Assembly (NCBI GenBank): GCA_963611355.1
Contig: CAVDRM010000001.1
Span: forward strand, 156,535 to 220,534
Source: CAVDRM01 sp963611355
GTDB taxonomy: Bacteria > Bacillota > Clostridia > Christensenellales > Aristaeellaceae
DNA length: 64,000 nucleotides
Direction: 5' to 3'
Shown: positions 16,870-24,621 of the stretch, one piece after another
How the letters are laid out: each line of letters starts with the position of its first letter
Position numbering within the stretch: position 1 is the first letter of the stretch
Translations under genes and position numbers: made by a program
The notes under the pieces: generated by a model
What the model saw: the letters and a program-made list of their open reading frames with translations, nothing else
What the model was told of the DNA's origin: nothing
Database searches by the model: none

Positions 16870-17976
16870 TTGGACATTCTCTTTAAGTATGTGTCGTATC
16901 TTCAGTGGCAGCATGTTGTCATGTGGGTCATCGGCGGAGTGCTGATCTACCTCGCCATCAAAAAGGACATGGAGCCTACGCTGCTGCTGCCGATGGGCTT
17001 TGGCACGATCCTTGTCAATCTTCCCCTGTCCGGCGCAATCACCCAAGGCACGGAGGCCGGTGCGCTGAGCGTCCTGTATGACGCCGGCATCAGCAACGAG
17101 CTGTTCCCGCTGATTTTGTTCATCGGCATCGGCGCGATGATTGATTTCGGCCCGCTCCTGACCAACCCCAAGCTCATGATTTTCGGCGCGGCGGCTCAGT
17201 TCGGCATCTTCTTTACCCTGTGCCTTGCGTCCATGTTCTTCCCGCTCAAGGACGCGGCCTCCATCGCCATCATCGGCGCGGCGGACGGTCCGACCTCCAT
17301 CGTCGTGGCGCAGAAGCTTGGCTCGAAATACTTAGGTGCCATCATGGTCGCCGCCTATTCCTATATGGCGCTGGTGCCCATCATCCAGCCGCCTGTCATT
17401 AAGCTGCTCACCTCCCGCCGCGAGCGGCTGATTAAAATGCCCTATGAGCAGAAGCAGGTCTCGCAGACCACCCGCATTCTGTTCCCCATCATCATCACAT
17501 TGGTCGCTGGCATGGTCGCGCCCGCGTCCGTCTCGCTGATTGGCTTCCTCATGTTCGGCAACCTGATTCGTGAGTGCGGCGTACTGAATTCCCTCTCCGA
17601 AACGGCGCAGAAGGTGCTGGCCAATCTCATCACCATTTTCCTCGGCCTGACAATCGCGACCCAGATGCAGGCAGACAAATTCCTTCAGCCCGAAACCCTG
17701 CTTATCCTGTGTCTCGGTCTGGTGGCGTTCGTATTCGATACGGCCGGCGGCGTACTGTTCGCCAAGCTGCTGAACCTGTTCCTCAAGAAGAAGATTAACC
17801 CCATGATCGGCGCGGCCGGCATCTCCGCCTTCCCCATGTCCGGACGCATCGTGCATAAGATGGGTCTGAAGGAAGACCCGCAGAACTTCCTGCTCATGCA
17901 GGCCATCGGTGTCAACGTCTCCGGTCAAATCGCCTCCGTCATCGCCGGCGGCCTGATTCTGAACTTCTTCCTGTGA
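16870..17976 (+). CDS. Na+-translocating decarboxylase beta subunit
   Basis: 368-residue polytopic membrane protein of the OadB/GcdB/MmdB family, the Na+ pump part of biotin-dependent decarboxylases. It has the conserved GAADGPTSIVVAQKLG block, whose Asp couples Na+ transport, and the C-terminal GAAGISAFPMSGR region with the second Na+ site. Start is a TTG at 16870 with AAAGGAAGGG upstream. A 45-residue gamma-like membrane protein follows. Neither the carboxyltransferase alpha subunit nor the biotin carrier is nearby, so the substrate (oxaloacetate, malonyl-, methylmalonyl- or glutaconyl-CoA) cannot be named. Confidence 0.92.
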   Translation: MDILFKYVSYLQWQHVVMWVIGGVLIYLAIKKDMEPTLLLPMGFGTILVNLPLSGAITQGTEAGALSVLYDAGISNELFPLILFIGIGAMIDFGPLLTNPKLMIFGAAAQFGIFFTLCLASMFFPLKDAASIAIIGAADGPTSIVVAQKLGSKYLGAIMVAAYSYMALVPIIQPPVIKLLTSRRERLIKMPYEQKQVSQTTRILFPIIITLVAGMVAPASVSLIGFLMFGNLIRECGVLNSLSETAQKVLANLITIFLGLTIATQMQADKFLQPETLLILCLGLVAFVFDTAGGVLFAKLLNLFLKKKINPMIGAAGISAFPMSGRIVHKMGLKEDPQNFLLMQAIGVNVSGQIASVIAGGLILNFFL

Positions 17977-18001
17977 TTAAAACAGAGAAAGGAATAGCGC
18001 T

Positions 18002-18139
18002 ATGACCTTTCAACCGCTGAACTTTATCCATAATCTGAAATACATGGGACTTGGTATGCTGGGCATTTTCATCGTCATCGGCATCATCATTCTGGCAACG
18101 GTCGTGCTGAACAAGGTCACCGTCAAAAAGAAAAGTTAA
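18002..18139 (+). CDS. Tiny membrane protein, decarboxylase gamma-subunit-like
   Basis: A 45-residue ORF: a short amphipathic start, one membrane helix (about residues 15-37, rich in Ile/Val/Leu) and a basic tail VTVKKKS. AAAGGA lies eight bases before the ATG. Position 26 bases after the beta subunit, and the pattern of one N-terminal helix, fit the small gamma subunit (OadG type) that anchors the complex; typical OadG is about 80 residues with a C-terminal His/Asp tail, lacking here. Role is inferred from context. Confidence 0.6.
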   Translation: MTFQPLNFIHNLKYMGLGMLGIFIVIGIIILATVVLNKVTVKKKS

Positions 18140-18151
18140 AAAGTCCTTTTT

Positions 18152-18196
18152 CGCCCGATTCGTTTACTCGAGAGAATCGGGCGTTTTTTGTTTTTT
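18152..18196 (+). terminator. Terminator of the beta/gamma-subunit operon
   Basis: Ten-base-pair stem CGCCCGATTC/GAATCGGGCG (18152-18161 with 18174-18183), then TTTTTTGTTTTTT. Confidence 0.9.
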
Positions 18197-18198
18197 CC

Positions 18199-18227
18199 TG
18201 TTCATCTGCCGAATTTTGTGGTATAAT
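18199..18227 (+). promoter_or_regulatory. Promoter of the structured leader and TM1266-type operon
   Basis: Extended -10 TGGTATAAT (TATAAT at 18222-18227); weak -35 TGTTCA (18199-18204) at 17 bases. The leader would begin near 18234, more than 200 bases before the first long gene. Confidence 0.55.
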
Positions 18228-18240
18228 ATCTATGTATCGG

Positions 18241-18377
18241 CTGGACGGCAGAGCCGGCCGTCCGTCTTCTTCGCCCCAAGTGCGCGTCATGCGGGGCTGA
18301 GAGAATTGCCGCATAACCGTGAAGCATCCCTTGCGGGCAAGGCCATGCGCTTGGCTCAAGAGTGAAAGGAGGCACAT
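18241..18377 (+). promoter_or_regulatory. Structured 5' leader RNA of unknown class
   Basis: About 140 bases with consecutive hairpins: GGACGGC/GCCGTCC (18243-18263), GCCCC/GGGGC (18273-18297), CCTTG-CGGG-CAAGG (18329-18342), and an alternative pairing of CAAG (18338-18341) with CTTG (18350-18353) that would disrupt the preceding stem. It runs into a strong ribosome site, a 7-codon ORF and a terminator. A GGGGCTGAGA run recalls thiamine elements, but the second conserved half of a TPP riboswitch is missing, so I do not assign a class. Confidence 0.5.
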
Positions 18378-18401
18378 ATGAGCAATTTTGAGTACGGGTA
18401 G
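18378..18401 (+). CDS. Putative 7-residue leader peptide (MSNFEYG)
   Basis: ATG at 18378 follows a near-perfect AAAGGAGG by five bases, and the ORF stops at TAG (18399-18401). The stop codon lies in the 5' arm of the hairpin that precedes a T-run at 18431. A ribosome on this ORF would therefore cover the hairpin arm. No other long ORF can use the ribosome site. This is the layout of a leader peptide; translation is inferred. Confidence 0.5.
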   Translation: MSNFEYG

Positions 18402-18437
18402 AGCGGAAAGCATGTTTCTGCGCTGCTCTGTTTTTTT
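18400..18437 (+). terminator. Terminator/attenuator inside the leader
   Basis: AGAGC (18400-18404) pairs with GCTCT (18425-18429), with an inner GAAA/TTTC pairing, followed by G and seven T (18431-18437). It lies 17 bases before the next start codon, as in transcription attenuation. Confidence 0.55.
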
Positions 18438-18453
18438 CGTTTGGAGAATCGTC

Positions 18454-18729
18454 ATGTCAGAGAGAATCGGTTTTGTCGGGCTGGTGCTCGGCGACCTCAG
18501 CTATGCCCCCCGCGCCAATCAGGTGATAGCGCAGTATCAGGACATCGTGGAGGGACGCATCGGCATCCCCGACCATGAAAACAGCATGGGCGTTGTGGGG
18601 CTGATTGTGCGCGGCGAGGATGTGCGCGTGTCGCAGCTCACCGCGAAGCTGGGCAACATTCCCGGCGTACAGGTCAAAAGCGCCCTGACTGCGCAAAAAT
18701 CAAAAAAAGAAGGAGAAGCAAACCAATGA
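18454..18729 (+). CDS. TM1266-type iron-only hydrogenase system regulator
   Basis: 91-residue small ferredoxin-like-fold (ACT/NikR C-terminal type) protein. The N-terminal ERIGFVGLVLGDL strand, the SYAPRANQVIAQYQDIVEGR helix and the GVVGLIVRGEDVRVSQLTAKL region match the family annotated as putative regulator of the [FeFe]-hydrogenase system (TM1266). No DNA-binding domain is seen, so 'regulator' rests on the family name. The ATG at 18454 has GGAG upstream. Its stop overlaps the next start (ATGA). The extra tail (about 12 residues, Lys/Glu-rich) is longer than in most members. Confidence 0.8.
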   Translation: MSERIGFVGLVLGDLSYAPRANQVIAQYQDIVEGRIGIPDHENSMGVVGLIVRGEDVRVSQLTAKLGNIPGVQVKSALTAQKSKKEGEANQ

Positions 18730-19688
18730 AAAAGACTTTTCGTTATATTTCCGCTCTGCTGCTGGCTTTGATGCTGGCCGTTTCCCTGTCCGCCCCTGCG
18801 ATGGCGGACGCCGTGCGCGTGGCAGCCTTAAAAGGGCCAACCGGCATGGGCGTTGCCCACATGATTGCCGCCAATGACGGCACCTACGAATTTCAGCTGG
18901 CCGGCGCGCCGGACGAGCTGACGGGCGCGGTCATCAGCGGCTCGGTCGATATTGCCGCCGTGCCGACCAACTTGGCCGCCGTTCTCTACAACAAGACGCA
19001 GGGCGGTGTAAAGCTGCTGGCGCTCAACACCCTGGGCGTTCTCTATGTGCTGGAAAAGGGCGACACGGTGCATTCCGCCGCTGATTTGGCGGGCAAAACC
19101 GTTGTGGCCTCCGGCCAAGGCTCTACCCCCGAATATGTGCTGAACTATATCCTTGAGAAGCAGGACGTTCAGGATGTGACGATTGACTGGCGCAGCGAAC
19201 ACAGCGAGGTCACGACGCTGGCCGCAAGCGGTATGGCGGACATCGTGCTTGTGCCTGAGCCGCATGTCACGGCGCTCATGACGAAAGACCCCGCCTTCCG
19301 CATCGCGCTGGATGTGACCGAGGAATTTTCCGCTGCCGCCGCCTTGGACGGCAGGGTGGGCACGGTGCTTTCGATGGGCTGCTTCATCGTGCGCACGGAT
19401 TTCCTGGAGAATCATCCGGATGCCGTGGCTCGCTTCATGGAGGAATGTGCGCAGTCCATCGCCTATGCCAATGAAAACGTGGCTGCCGCCGCGCAGGAAA
19501 TCACGGATGCGGGCATTCTGGCCAGCGTCAAGGTCGCCGAAAGCGCCATTCCGAAGTGTCATATGGTGTTCATTGCGGGCGAAGAAATGAAAACGCAGGT
19601 CGCTCCGCTGTTTGATATCCTGTATGCCGCAAACCCCGCCTCTGTTGGCGGTGCCGTGCCGGACGATCATTTCTACTATATTCCCTAA
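18726..19688 (+). CDS. ABC transporter substrate-binding protein, NMT1/THI5-like
   Basis: 320-residue exported binding protein. The signal peptide ends SAPAMADAV (A-x-A site, no lipobox). The body fits the SsuA/ThiY/NMT1 class: ALKGPTGMGVAHMIAAN at the start, SGSVDIAAVPTNLAAVLYNK, then DLAGKTVVASGQGSTPEY. This class binds thiamine pyrimidine precursors, sulfonates or similar small ligands. It overlaps the TM1266-type gene by four bases, so the two are coupled; no permease or ATPase follows before the terminator at 19742. The ligand cannot be named from sequence. Confidence 0.83.
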   Translation: MKKTFRYISALLLALMLAVSLSAPAMADAVRVAALKGPTGMGVAHMIAANDGTYEFQLAGAPDELTGAVISGSVDIAAVPTNLAAVLYNKTQGGVKLLALNTLGVLYVLEKGDTVHSAADLAGKTVVASGQGSTPEYVLNYILEKQDVQDVTIDWRSEHSEVTTLAASGMADIVLVPEPHVTALMTKDPAFRIALDVTEEFSAAAALDGRVGTVLSMGCFIVRTDFLENHPDAVARFMEECAQSIAYANENVAAAAQEITDAGILASVKVAESAIPKCHMVFIAGEEMKTQVAPLFDILYAANPASVGGAVPDDHFYYIP

Positions 19689-19741
19689 ATTTCCTCAGCC
19701 AATGCTTTCGTTCGCGTCTCCATCTCAAGTTTTATTCTGCG

Positions 19742-19773
19742 GGAATCTGTCCTTTGGGCAGATTCCTTTTTTG
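19742..19773 (+). terminator. Terminator after the NMT1-like gene
   Basis: GGAATCTG (19742-19749) with CAGATTCC (19759-19766), followed by seven T. Confidence 0.85.
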
Positions 19774-19886
19774 GTATATTGACATTCCCGAAAAACACAT
19801 ATGGGAATTATCTGTCCGATATGGACAGGAGCGGCCGTTTCCGTCCGTTTTGCGCTGTTTTTTTGCTGTGTTTTGCGCGCATACCC

Positions 19887-19914
19887 TTGACAAAACGCGT
19901 GTTTTTTGTATGAT
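19887..19914 (+). promoter_or_regulatory. Promoter of asnA-glnN
   Basis: TTGACA (19887-19892), 16-base spacer, TATGAT (19909-19914). Confidence 0.7.
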
Positions 19915-19973
19915 AAACAAGGCGTTGCAATCACAGCGGCGCTGCTTTTCTATTATGAAATGAGGTGAAGTGC

Positions 19974-20981
19974 ATGAGTCATACCAAACTGCCGCAGGGG
20001 TATCAATCCAATCTGAATCTGTATGACACACAGGAAGCCATTGAGCTGATCAAAAAGACCTTCCAGAGCAATTTAAAGCATGCGCTGAATCTCAAGCGCG
20101 TGTCCGCGCCCTTGTTCGTGGACGGCGCATCGGGCTTGAATGATAACCTGAACGGCGTCGAGCGCCCCGTTTCCTTCGATATTCTGGAAACAGGCGCGGA
20201 GGCGGAGGTCGTGCATTCGCTGGCCAAATGGAAGCGCATGGCGCTCAAGCGCTACGGCTTTCCTGTGGGCGAGGGTCTGTACACCGACATGAATGCCATC
20301 CGCCGTGATGAGGAATTAGACAACCTGCATTCCATTTATGTGGACCAGTGGGACTGGGAGAAGGTCATCCGCGACGAGGACCGCAATTTGGACACGCTCA
20401 AGGATGCCATGCGCCGCATCGTAACGGCCATTTGCGTAACGCTGGATATGATTAAATGGACATATCCGCAGATTCCCGTCACCCTGGAGCGCGATATTTC
20501 CTTTATCACCACGCAGGAATTGGAGGATATGTATCCTGACATGGCCCCCAAGGAGCGCGAAAACAAATACCTGAGAGACCACCACACGGCGGGCATCCTG
20601 CAAATCGGCAAGACGCTGAAGAGCGGCATCCGCCACGACGGTCGTGCGCCGGACTATGACGATTGGGAGCTGAACGGCGACATCATGTTCTACAATGAGC
20701 TGCTGGACTGCGCCTTTGAGGTTTCCTCGATGGGCGTGCGCGTATCGCCCGAATCCCTGGACAGGCAGCTCACCTTGGCCGGCTGCGATGACAGGCGTTC
20801 GCTCCCGTTCCACAAGGCGCTCCTTGCCGGCGAACTGCCCGCCACAATGGGCGGCGGCATCGGCCAAAGTAGGATGTGCATGCTCCTGCTTCACAAGGCG
20901 CACATCGGCGAGGTGCAGTCATCCTATTGGGACTTGGAAACGCGCACAGGCTGCGAAGAAAACGGCATCACACTGCTATAA
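19974..20981 (+). CDS. asnA: Aspartate-ammonia ligase (asparagine synthetase A)
   Basis: 335 residues, the size of the AsnA family, which makes asparagine from aspartate, ammonia and ATP using a class II tRNA-synthetase-like fold. Diagnostic blocks are LNLYDTQEAIELIKKTF at the start, KRVSAPLFVDGASGLNDNLN, GLYTDMNAIRRDE and the C-terminal TMGGGIGQSRMCMLLLHKAH. The ATG at 19974 has GAGGTGA upstream; a GTG at 19965 is an alternative. It is followed 18 bases later by glutamine synthetase, an ammonia-assimilation pair. Confidence 0.96.
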   Translation: MSHTKLPQGYQSNLNLYDTQEAIELIKKTFQSNLKHALNLKRVSAPLFVDGASGLNDNLNGVERPVSFDILETGAEAEVVHSLAKWKRMALKRYGFPVGEGLYTDMNAIRRDEELDNLHSIYVDQWDWEKVIRDEDRNLDTLKDAMRRIVTAICVTLDMIKWTYPQIPVTLERDISFITTQELEDMYPDMAPKERENKYLRDHHTAGILQIGKTLKSGIRHDGRAPDYDDWELNGDIMFYNELLDCAFEVSSMGVRVSPESLDRQLTLAGCDDRRSLPFHKALLAGELPATMGGGIGQSRMCMLLLHKAHIGEVQSSYWDLETRTGCEENGITLL

Positions 20982-20999
20982 CAAACAGAAGGGGCTGAC

Positions 21000-23093
21000 A
21001 TGATGATGGCTGGAGTACAGGAAATTTTCGGGTCGATGGTGTTTAATGATGCAGTCATGCGCCAGCGGCTGCCGCACGATACCTACCGCGTCCTGCACAG
21101 GACGTGCAGCGAGGGGCGCAGCCTTGACCCCGATGTCGCCGGCGTCGTTGCCAACGCGATGAAGGATTGGGCAATTGAAAAGGGCGCGACCCACTTCACG
21201 CATTGGTTTCAGCCGATGACGGGCGTGACCGCCGAGAAGCACGACAGCTTCATCACCCCCATTCAGGGCGGCGGCGTCATCATGGAATTTTCCGGCAAGG
21301 AGCTTGTCCGCGGCGAGCCGGACGCATCCTCCTTCCCATCCGGCGGCCTTCGCGCCACCTTTGAGGCACGCGGCTACACCACATGGGATCCGACCAGCTA
21401 CGCCTTCGTCAAGGATAATACGCTCTATATCCCGACGGCTTATTGCAGCTACGGCGGGCAGGCGCTGGATCAAAAAACGCCGCTCCTGCGTTCAATGGAG
21501 GCGCTCAACCGTCAGGCACTGCGCATTTTGAAGCTCTTTGGCCGCCCGGACCACCGCGTGTTCAGCACAGTCGGCGCAGAGCAGGAATATTTTCTGATTG
21601 ACCGCTCCCTGTACAAAAAACGGCGCGACCTCATGTACTGCGGCCGGACGCTGTTCGGCGCTCGACCGCCCAAGGGACAGGAGCTGGACGACCACTTCTT
21701 CGGTTCAATCAAGCCGCGGGTCAAGGCGTTCATGCGAGATGTGGACGAGGAGCTTTGGAAGCTCGGCGTGCTGTGCAAGACTGAGCATAACGAGGTCGCA
21801 CCCGGTCAGCATGAAATGGCCTCCATTTACACGACCGCCAACATCGCATGCGACCACAACCAGCTCACGATGGACGTGATGCGCCGCGTGGCCGCCAAGC
21901 ACGATTTGGCCTGCCTGCTGCACGAGAAGCCCTTTGCGGGCGTCAACGGCTCCGGCAAGCACAACAACTGGTCCTTGGCGACTGACCTTGGCTTCAATCT
22001 CTTGGAGCCGGGCGAAACGCCGGCAGAAAACGCACAGTTCCTGCTGTTCCTGATGGCCATTGTACGGGCCGTTGACCTGCATTCCGACCTGCTCCGCATA
22101 TCGACCGCCAGCGCCTCCAACGACTGTCGCTTGGGCGGGAGCGAGGCGCCGCCCGCCATCATCTCTATCTACCTCGGCTCCGAGCTGTCCGCCGTGCTGG
22201 ACGCGCTGGAAAACCATCGGGCTTATACGGCGACCGGCAGGGTGGAAATGAATGTCGGCGTCAAGACCCTGCCGCCCATCCCCATGGATACGACCGACCG
22301 CAACCGCACCTCGCCGCTGGCATTCACTGGCAACAAGTTTGAATTCCGTATGCCCGGCTCGTCCATGTCGGTCAGCGATGCCAACGTCATGCTGAACACC
22401 ATCGTGGCAGACTCCCTGCGCGCATTCGCCGATAGGCTCGAAAAAGCGGACGACCTCCGCGCCGCCGTGGAGCAGCTCATCATCGACAACATCACCGAGC
22501 ACAAGCGTATTCTCTTTGACGGCAACAACTACTCCGAAGAGTGGAAGCGGGAGGCGGAAAAACGCGGGCTGCGCAATCTGGCCTCCGTGCCGGATGCCGT
22601 TCCCTATCTCATCAGCGAAGAAAACATCGAACTCTTTGAGAGCCTGAAGGTCTTTTCGCGGCAGGAAATCATCAGTCGGTACGAAATCATGCTGGAGAAC
22701 TACTGCAAGGTGGTCTCCATCGAAGCGCATACCATGCTGGACATGACAGGCCGCCTGTTCGTTCCCGCCATCATCCGCTATAAGAAGGACTTGGCGCAGG
22801 CCGCCAGCATGCAGAAAATCGTCCTGCTGGACGAAGTCCCTGTGACCGAGGAAGAGCTTCTCAAGGATATGGCGCAGACGCTGCAGACCGTCTTGGACAG
22901 GCAGGCAAAGCTGAGCTCCGCCCTGTCGCTGGCCGAAAAGGAGCAGGATGAGCTGATGAAGGCCCGCGCCTTCCATGATGTCGTCCTGACCGCCATGAGC
23001 GCCCTGCGCGCCGCCGTGGACTCCGCCGAGGAAAAGACGGACGCAGCGCTCTGGCCCGTCCCGACCTACGGCGATTTGATGCATCTTGTATAA
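21000..23093 (+). CDS. glnN: Glutamine synthetase type III
   Basis: 697-residue GSIII, which condenses glutamate and ammonia with ATP. Features of this class are FNDAVMRQRLP near the N-terminus, ATHFTHWFQPMTGVTAEKHD, EQEYFLIDRSLY, the loop HEKPFAGVNGSGKHNNW with the ATP/substrate residues, and the long C-terminal helical region. Length fits the roughly 700-residue dodecameric type III enzymes, not GSI. AGAAGGGG precedes the ATG at 21000 (three consecutive Met codons make the exact start uncertain). Second gene of the asnA-glnN operon. Confidence 0.96.
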   Translation: MMMAGVQEIFGSMVFNDAVMRQRLPHDTYRVLHRTCSEGRSLDPDVAGVVANAMKDWAIEKGATHFTHWFQPMTGVTAEKHDSFITPIQGGGVIMEFSGKELVRGEPDASSFPSGGLRATFEARGYTTWDPTSYAFVKDNTLYIPTAYCSYGGQALDQKTPLLRSMEALNRQALRILKLFGRPDHRVFSTVGAEQEYFLIDRSLYKKRRDLMYCGRTLFGARPPKGQELDDHFFGSIKPRVKAFMRDVDEELWKLGVLCKTEHNEVAPGQHEMASIYTTANIACDHNQLTMDVMRRVAAKHDLACLLHEKPFAGVNGSGKHNNWSLATDLGFNLLEPGETPAENAQFLLFLMAIVRAVDLHSDLLRISTASASNDCRLGGSEAPPAIISIYLGSELSAVLDALENHRAYTATGRVEMNVGVKTLPPIPMDTTDRNRTSPLAFTGNKFEFRMPGSSMSVSDANVMLNTIVADSLRAFADRLEKADDLRAAVEQLIIDNITEHKRILFDGNNYSEEWKREAEKRGLRNLASVPDAVPYLISEENIELFESLKVFSRQEIISRYEIMLENYCKVVSIEAHTMLDMTGRLFVPAIIRYKKDLAQAASMQKIVLLDEVPVTEEELLKDMAQTLQTVLDRQAKLSSALSLAEKEQDELMKARAFHDVVLTAMSALRAAVDSAEEKTDAALWPVPTYGDLMHLV

Positions 23094-23107
23094 TGCAGCC
23101 ATACCGC

Positions 23108-23145
23108 AAAGGCACTGCCGTGAAATTCCGGCAGTGCCTTTTTTA
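23108..23145 (+). terminator. Terminator after glnN
   Basis: AAAGGCACTGCCG with CGGCAGTGCCTTT (23108-23120 and 23129-23141), then further T. Confidence 0.9.
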
Positions 23146-23154
23146 GCGCATGAA

Positions 23155-23200
23155 GATAAAAAAACACCCCGCATTCGTTCGCGCCGAACAAAAGCGGGGC
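23155..23200 (-). terminator. Terminator of the rnf operon
   Basis: CCCCGC (23167-23172) pairs with GCGGGG (23194-23199) around an inner GTTCG/CGAAC hairpin; the minus strand then reads a run of seven T. Confidence 0.8.
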
Positions 23201-23217
23201 GTTTTGCATGGCTCTGA

Positions 23218-24015
23218 TTATTCGTTGATGGTGATGCAGCCGCAGGGACAGTTCTTGACGCACTCACCGCAGCGGGTGCATTTGGTCTCATCAATCTGTG
23301 CGAAGCCGTTCTCCACATGGATGGCGTCATACTGGCAGGTCTTTTCGCAGCGCTTGCAGGCGATGCAGGCCTTCATGCACGCCTCACGCGCCACACGGCC
23401 CGAATCGCTGTTGCGGCAACGGACGATGACGCTCTTTTCCTTCGGCCAAAGCTGAATGACCCCGCGGGGACAGGCCTTCTGGCACAGGCCGCAGGCCGTG
23501 CATTTATTCTGGTCGATTATGGCAAGGCCGTTCTCGATGCGGATGGCGTCAAACTTGCAGACGTCCATACAGTCGCCCAAACCGACACAGGCGAACCGGC
23601 ACATTTTCGGACCGCCGACCATCTGCGCCGCCATCTGGCAGCTCTTATAGCCGTCATACTCATAACGCTCCTTGGCAACGCCGCATTCGCCCTGGCAAAT
23701 GACACGCGCCACACGCGGGGTCTGGCTTTCGGCAGTCACACCCATAATCTCGGCGACCTGAGCCGCCACCTTCGCGCCGCCCGCCGAGCAGCCGTTTACG
23801 GGTGCTTCGCCCTTGACGACCGCCTCTGCAAAGCCATCGCAGCCGGGATAGCCACAGGCGCCGCAGTTCGCGCCGGCCAGGCAGCTTCGCACCTTGTCAA
23901 CGCGCTCATCACGTTCAACGGCAAATTTTTTATCGGCAATCTGAAGCACCGCGCCGAACAGAACGCCCAGCCCGCCCAGCACCACGATTGCCCACACGAT
24001 ATTCATCCAATTCAT
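23218..24015 (-). CDS. rnfB: Rnf complex subunit B (iron-sulfur subunit)
   Basis: 265-residue ferredoxin-like subunit that receives electrons from ferredoxin in the Rnf Na+/H+-pumping ferredoxin:NAD oxidoreductase. One N-terminal membrane helix (about 5-25) is followed by the Fe-S motif CGACGYPGC and CSAGG, then multiple 4Fe-4S sets: CRFACVGLGDCMDVC, CTACGLCQKACP, CIACKRCEKTC and CTRCGECVKNCP. It is the last gene of the rnf operon, 15 bases after rnfA. Length is usual for clostridial RnfB with a ferredoxin tail. Confidence 0.96.
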   Translation of the reverse strand: MNWMNIVWAIVVLGGLGVLFGAVLQIADKKFAVERDERVDKVRSCLAGANCGACGYPGCDGFAEAVVKGEAPVNGCSAGGAKVAAQVAEIMGVTAESQTPRVARVICQGECGVAKERYEYDGYKSCQMAAQMVGGPKMCRFACVGLGDCMDVCKFDAIRIENGLAIIDQNKCTACGLCQKACPRGVIQLWPKEKSVIVRCRNSDSGRVAREACMKACIACKRCEKTCQYDAIHVENGFAQIDETKCTRCGECVKNCPCGCITINE

Positions 24016-24030
24016 ATGGCTCTTCCTCCC

Positions 24031-24621
24031 TTACTTGACCATCCCGGAGAAGCCCATGAACGCGATGGACATCAGTCCTGCGATAATCAGGCTGGACGGG
24101 AAGCCCTTGAAGCACTTGGGGATGTCGGAGGACTCAAGGCGCTCGCGGACGCCGGCCATCAGCACGATGGCCAGCATGAAGCCCAGCGCACCGAAGACAC
24201 CGTTGCACACGGATTCAAAGAGGTTGTAGTTGTTTTGAATGTTCAGCAGCGTGACCGCCAGCACCGCGCAGTTGGTGGTAATCAGCGGCAGATAGATGCC
24301 GAGCGCCGAATACAGCGCGGGCATGGACTTTTTCATGAACATTTCAACGAACTGCACCAGCGCCGCGATGACCAAAATGAAGGCGATGGTCTGGAGGTAT
24401 GCAAGGCCGAGCGCTACCAGGAGAAGATTGACGAAATACGTCATGAAGGACGCAAGACCCATCACGAAGGTAACGGCCAGACCCATGCCCGTCGCCGTCT
24501 GCACCTTGTTGGAAACGCCCAAGAAGGGGCAGCAGCCGTAAAAGCGGGCAAAGATGAAGTTATTGCACAGGATGCAGTTGACCATGAACAGAAGGAACGA
24601 GCTGATATCCGTAATCCGCAT
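24031..24621 (-). CDS. rnfA: Rnf complex subunit A
   Basis: 196-residue membrane subunit with six hydrophobic segments, homologous to RnfE/NqrD/NqrE. Typical blocks are VNCILCNNFIFARFYGCCPFLG and LPLITTNCAVLAVTLLNIQN, with the Cys residues that hold the intramembrane 2Fe-2S cluster shared with RnfE. It begins one base after the rnfE stop codon, so translation is coupled. Confidence 0.96.
   Translation of the reverse strand: MRITDISSFLLFMVNCILCNNFIFARFYGCCPFLGVSNKVQTATGMGLAVTFVMGLASFMTYFVNLLLVALGLAYLQTIAFILVIAALVQFVEMFMKKSMPALYSALGIYLPLITTNCAVLAVTLLNIQNNYNLFESVCNGVFGALGFMLAIVLMAGVRERLESSDIPKCFKGFPSSLIIAGLMSIAFMGFSGMVK

Noticed and set aside
18241..18377. TPP riboswitch upstream of the TM1266/NMT1-like operon
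   Set aside because: A CTGAGA after a GGGG arm is present, but the conserved second half of the thi element (CCTGATCTGG...GCGTAGGGA type) is missing.
21705..23330. Long minus-strand frame of about 540 codons opposite glnN
   Set aside because: Shadow of the type III glutamine synthetase gene; no family features and it crosses the glnN terminator.
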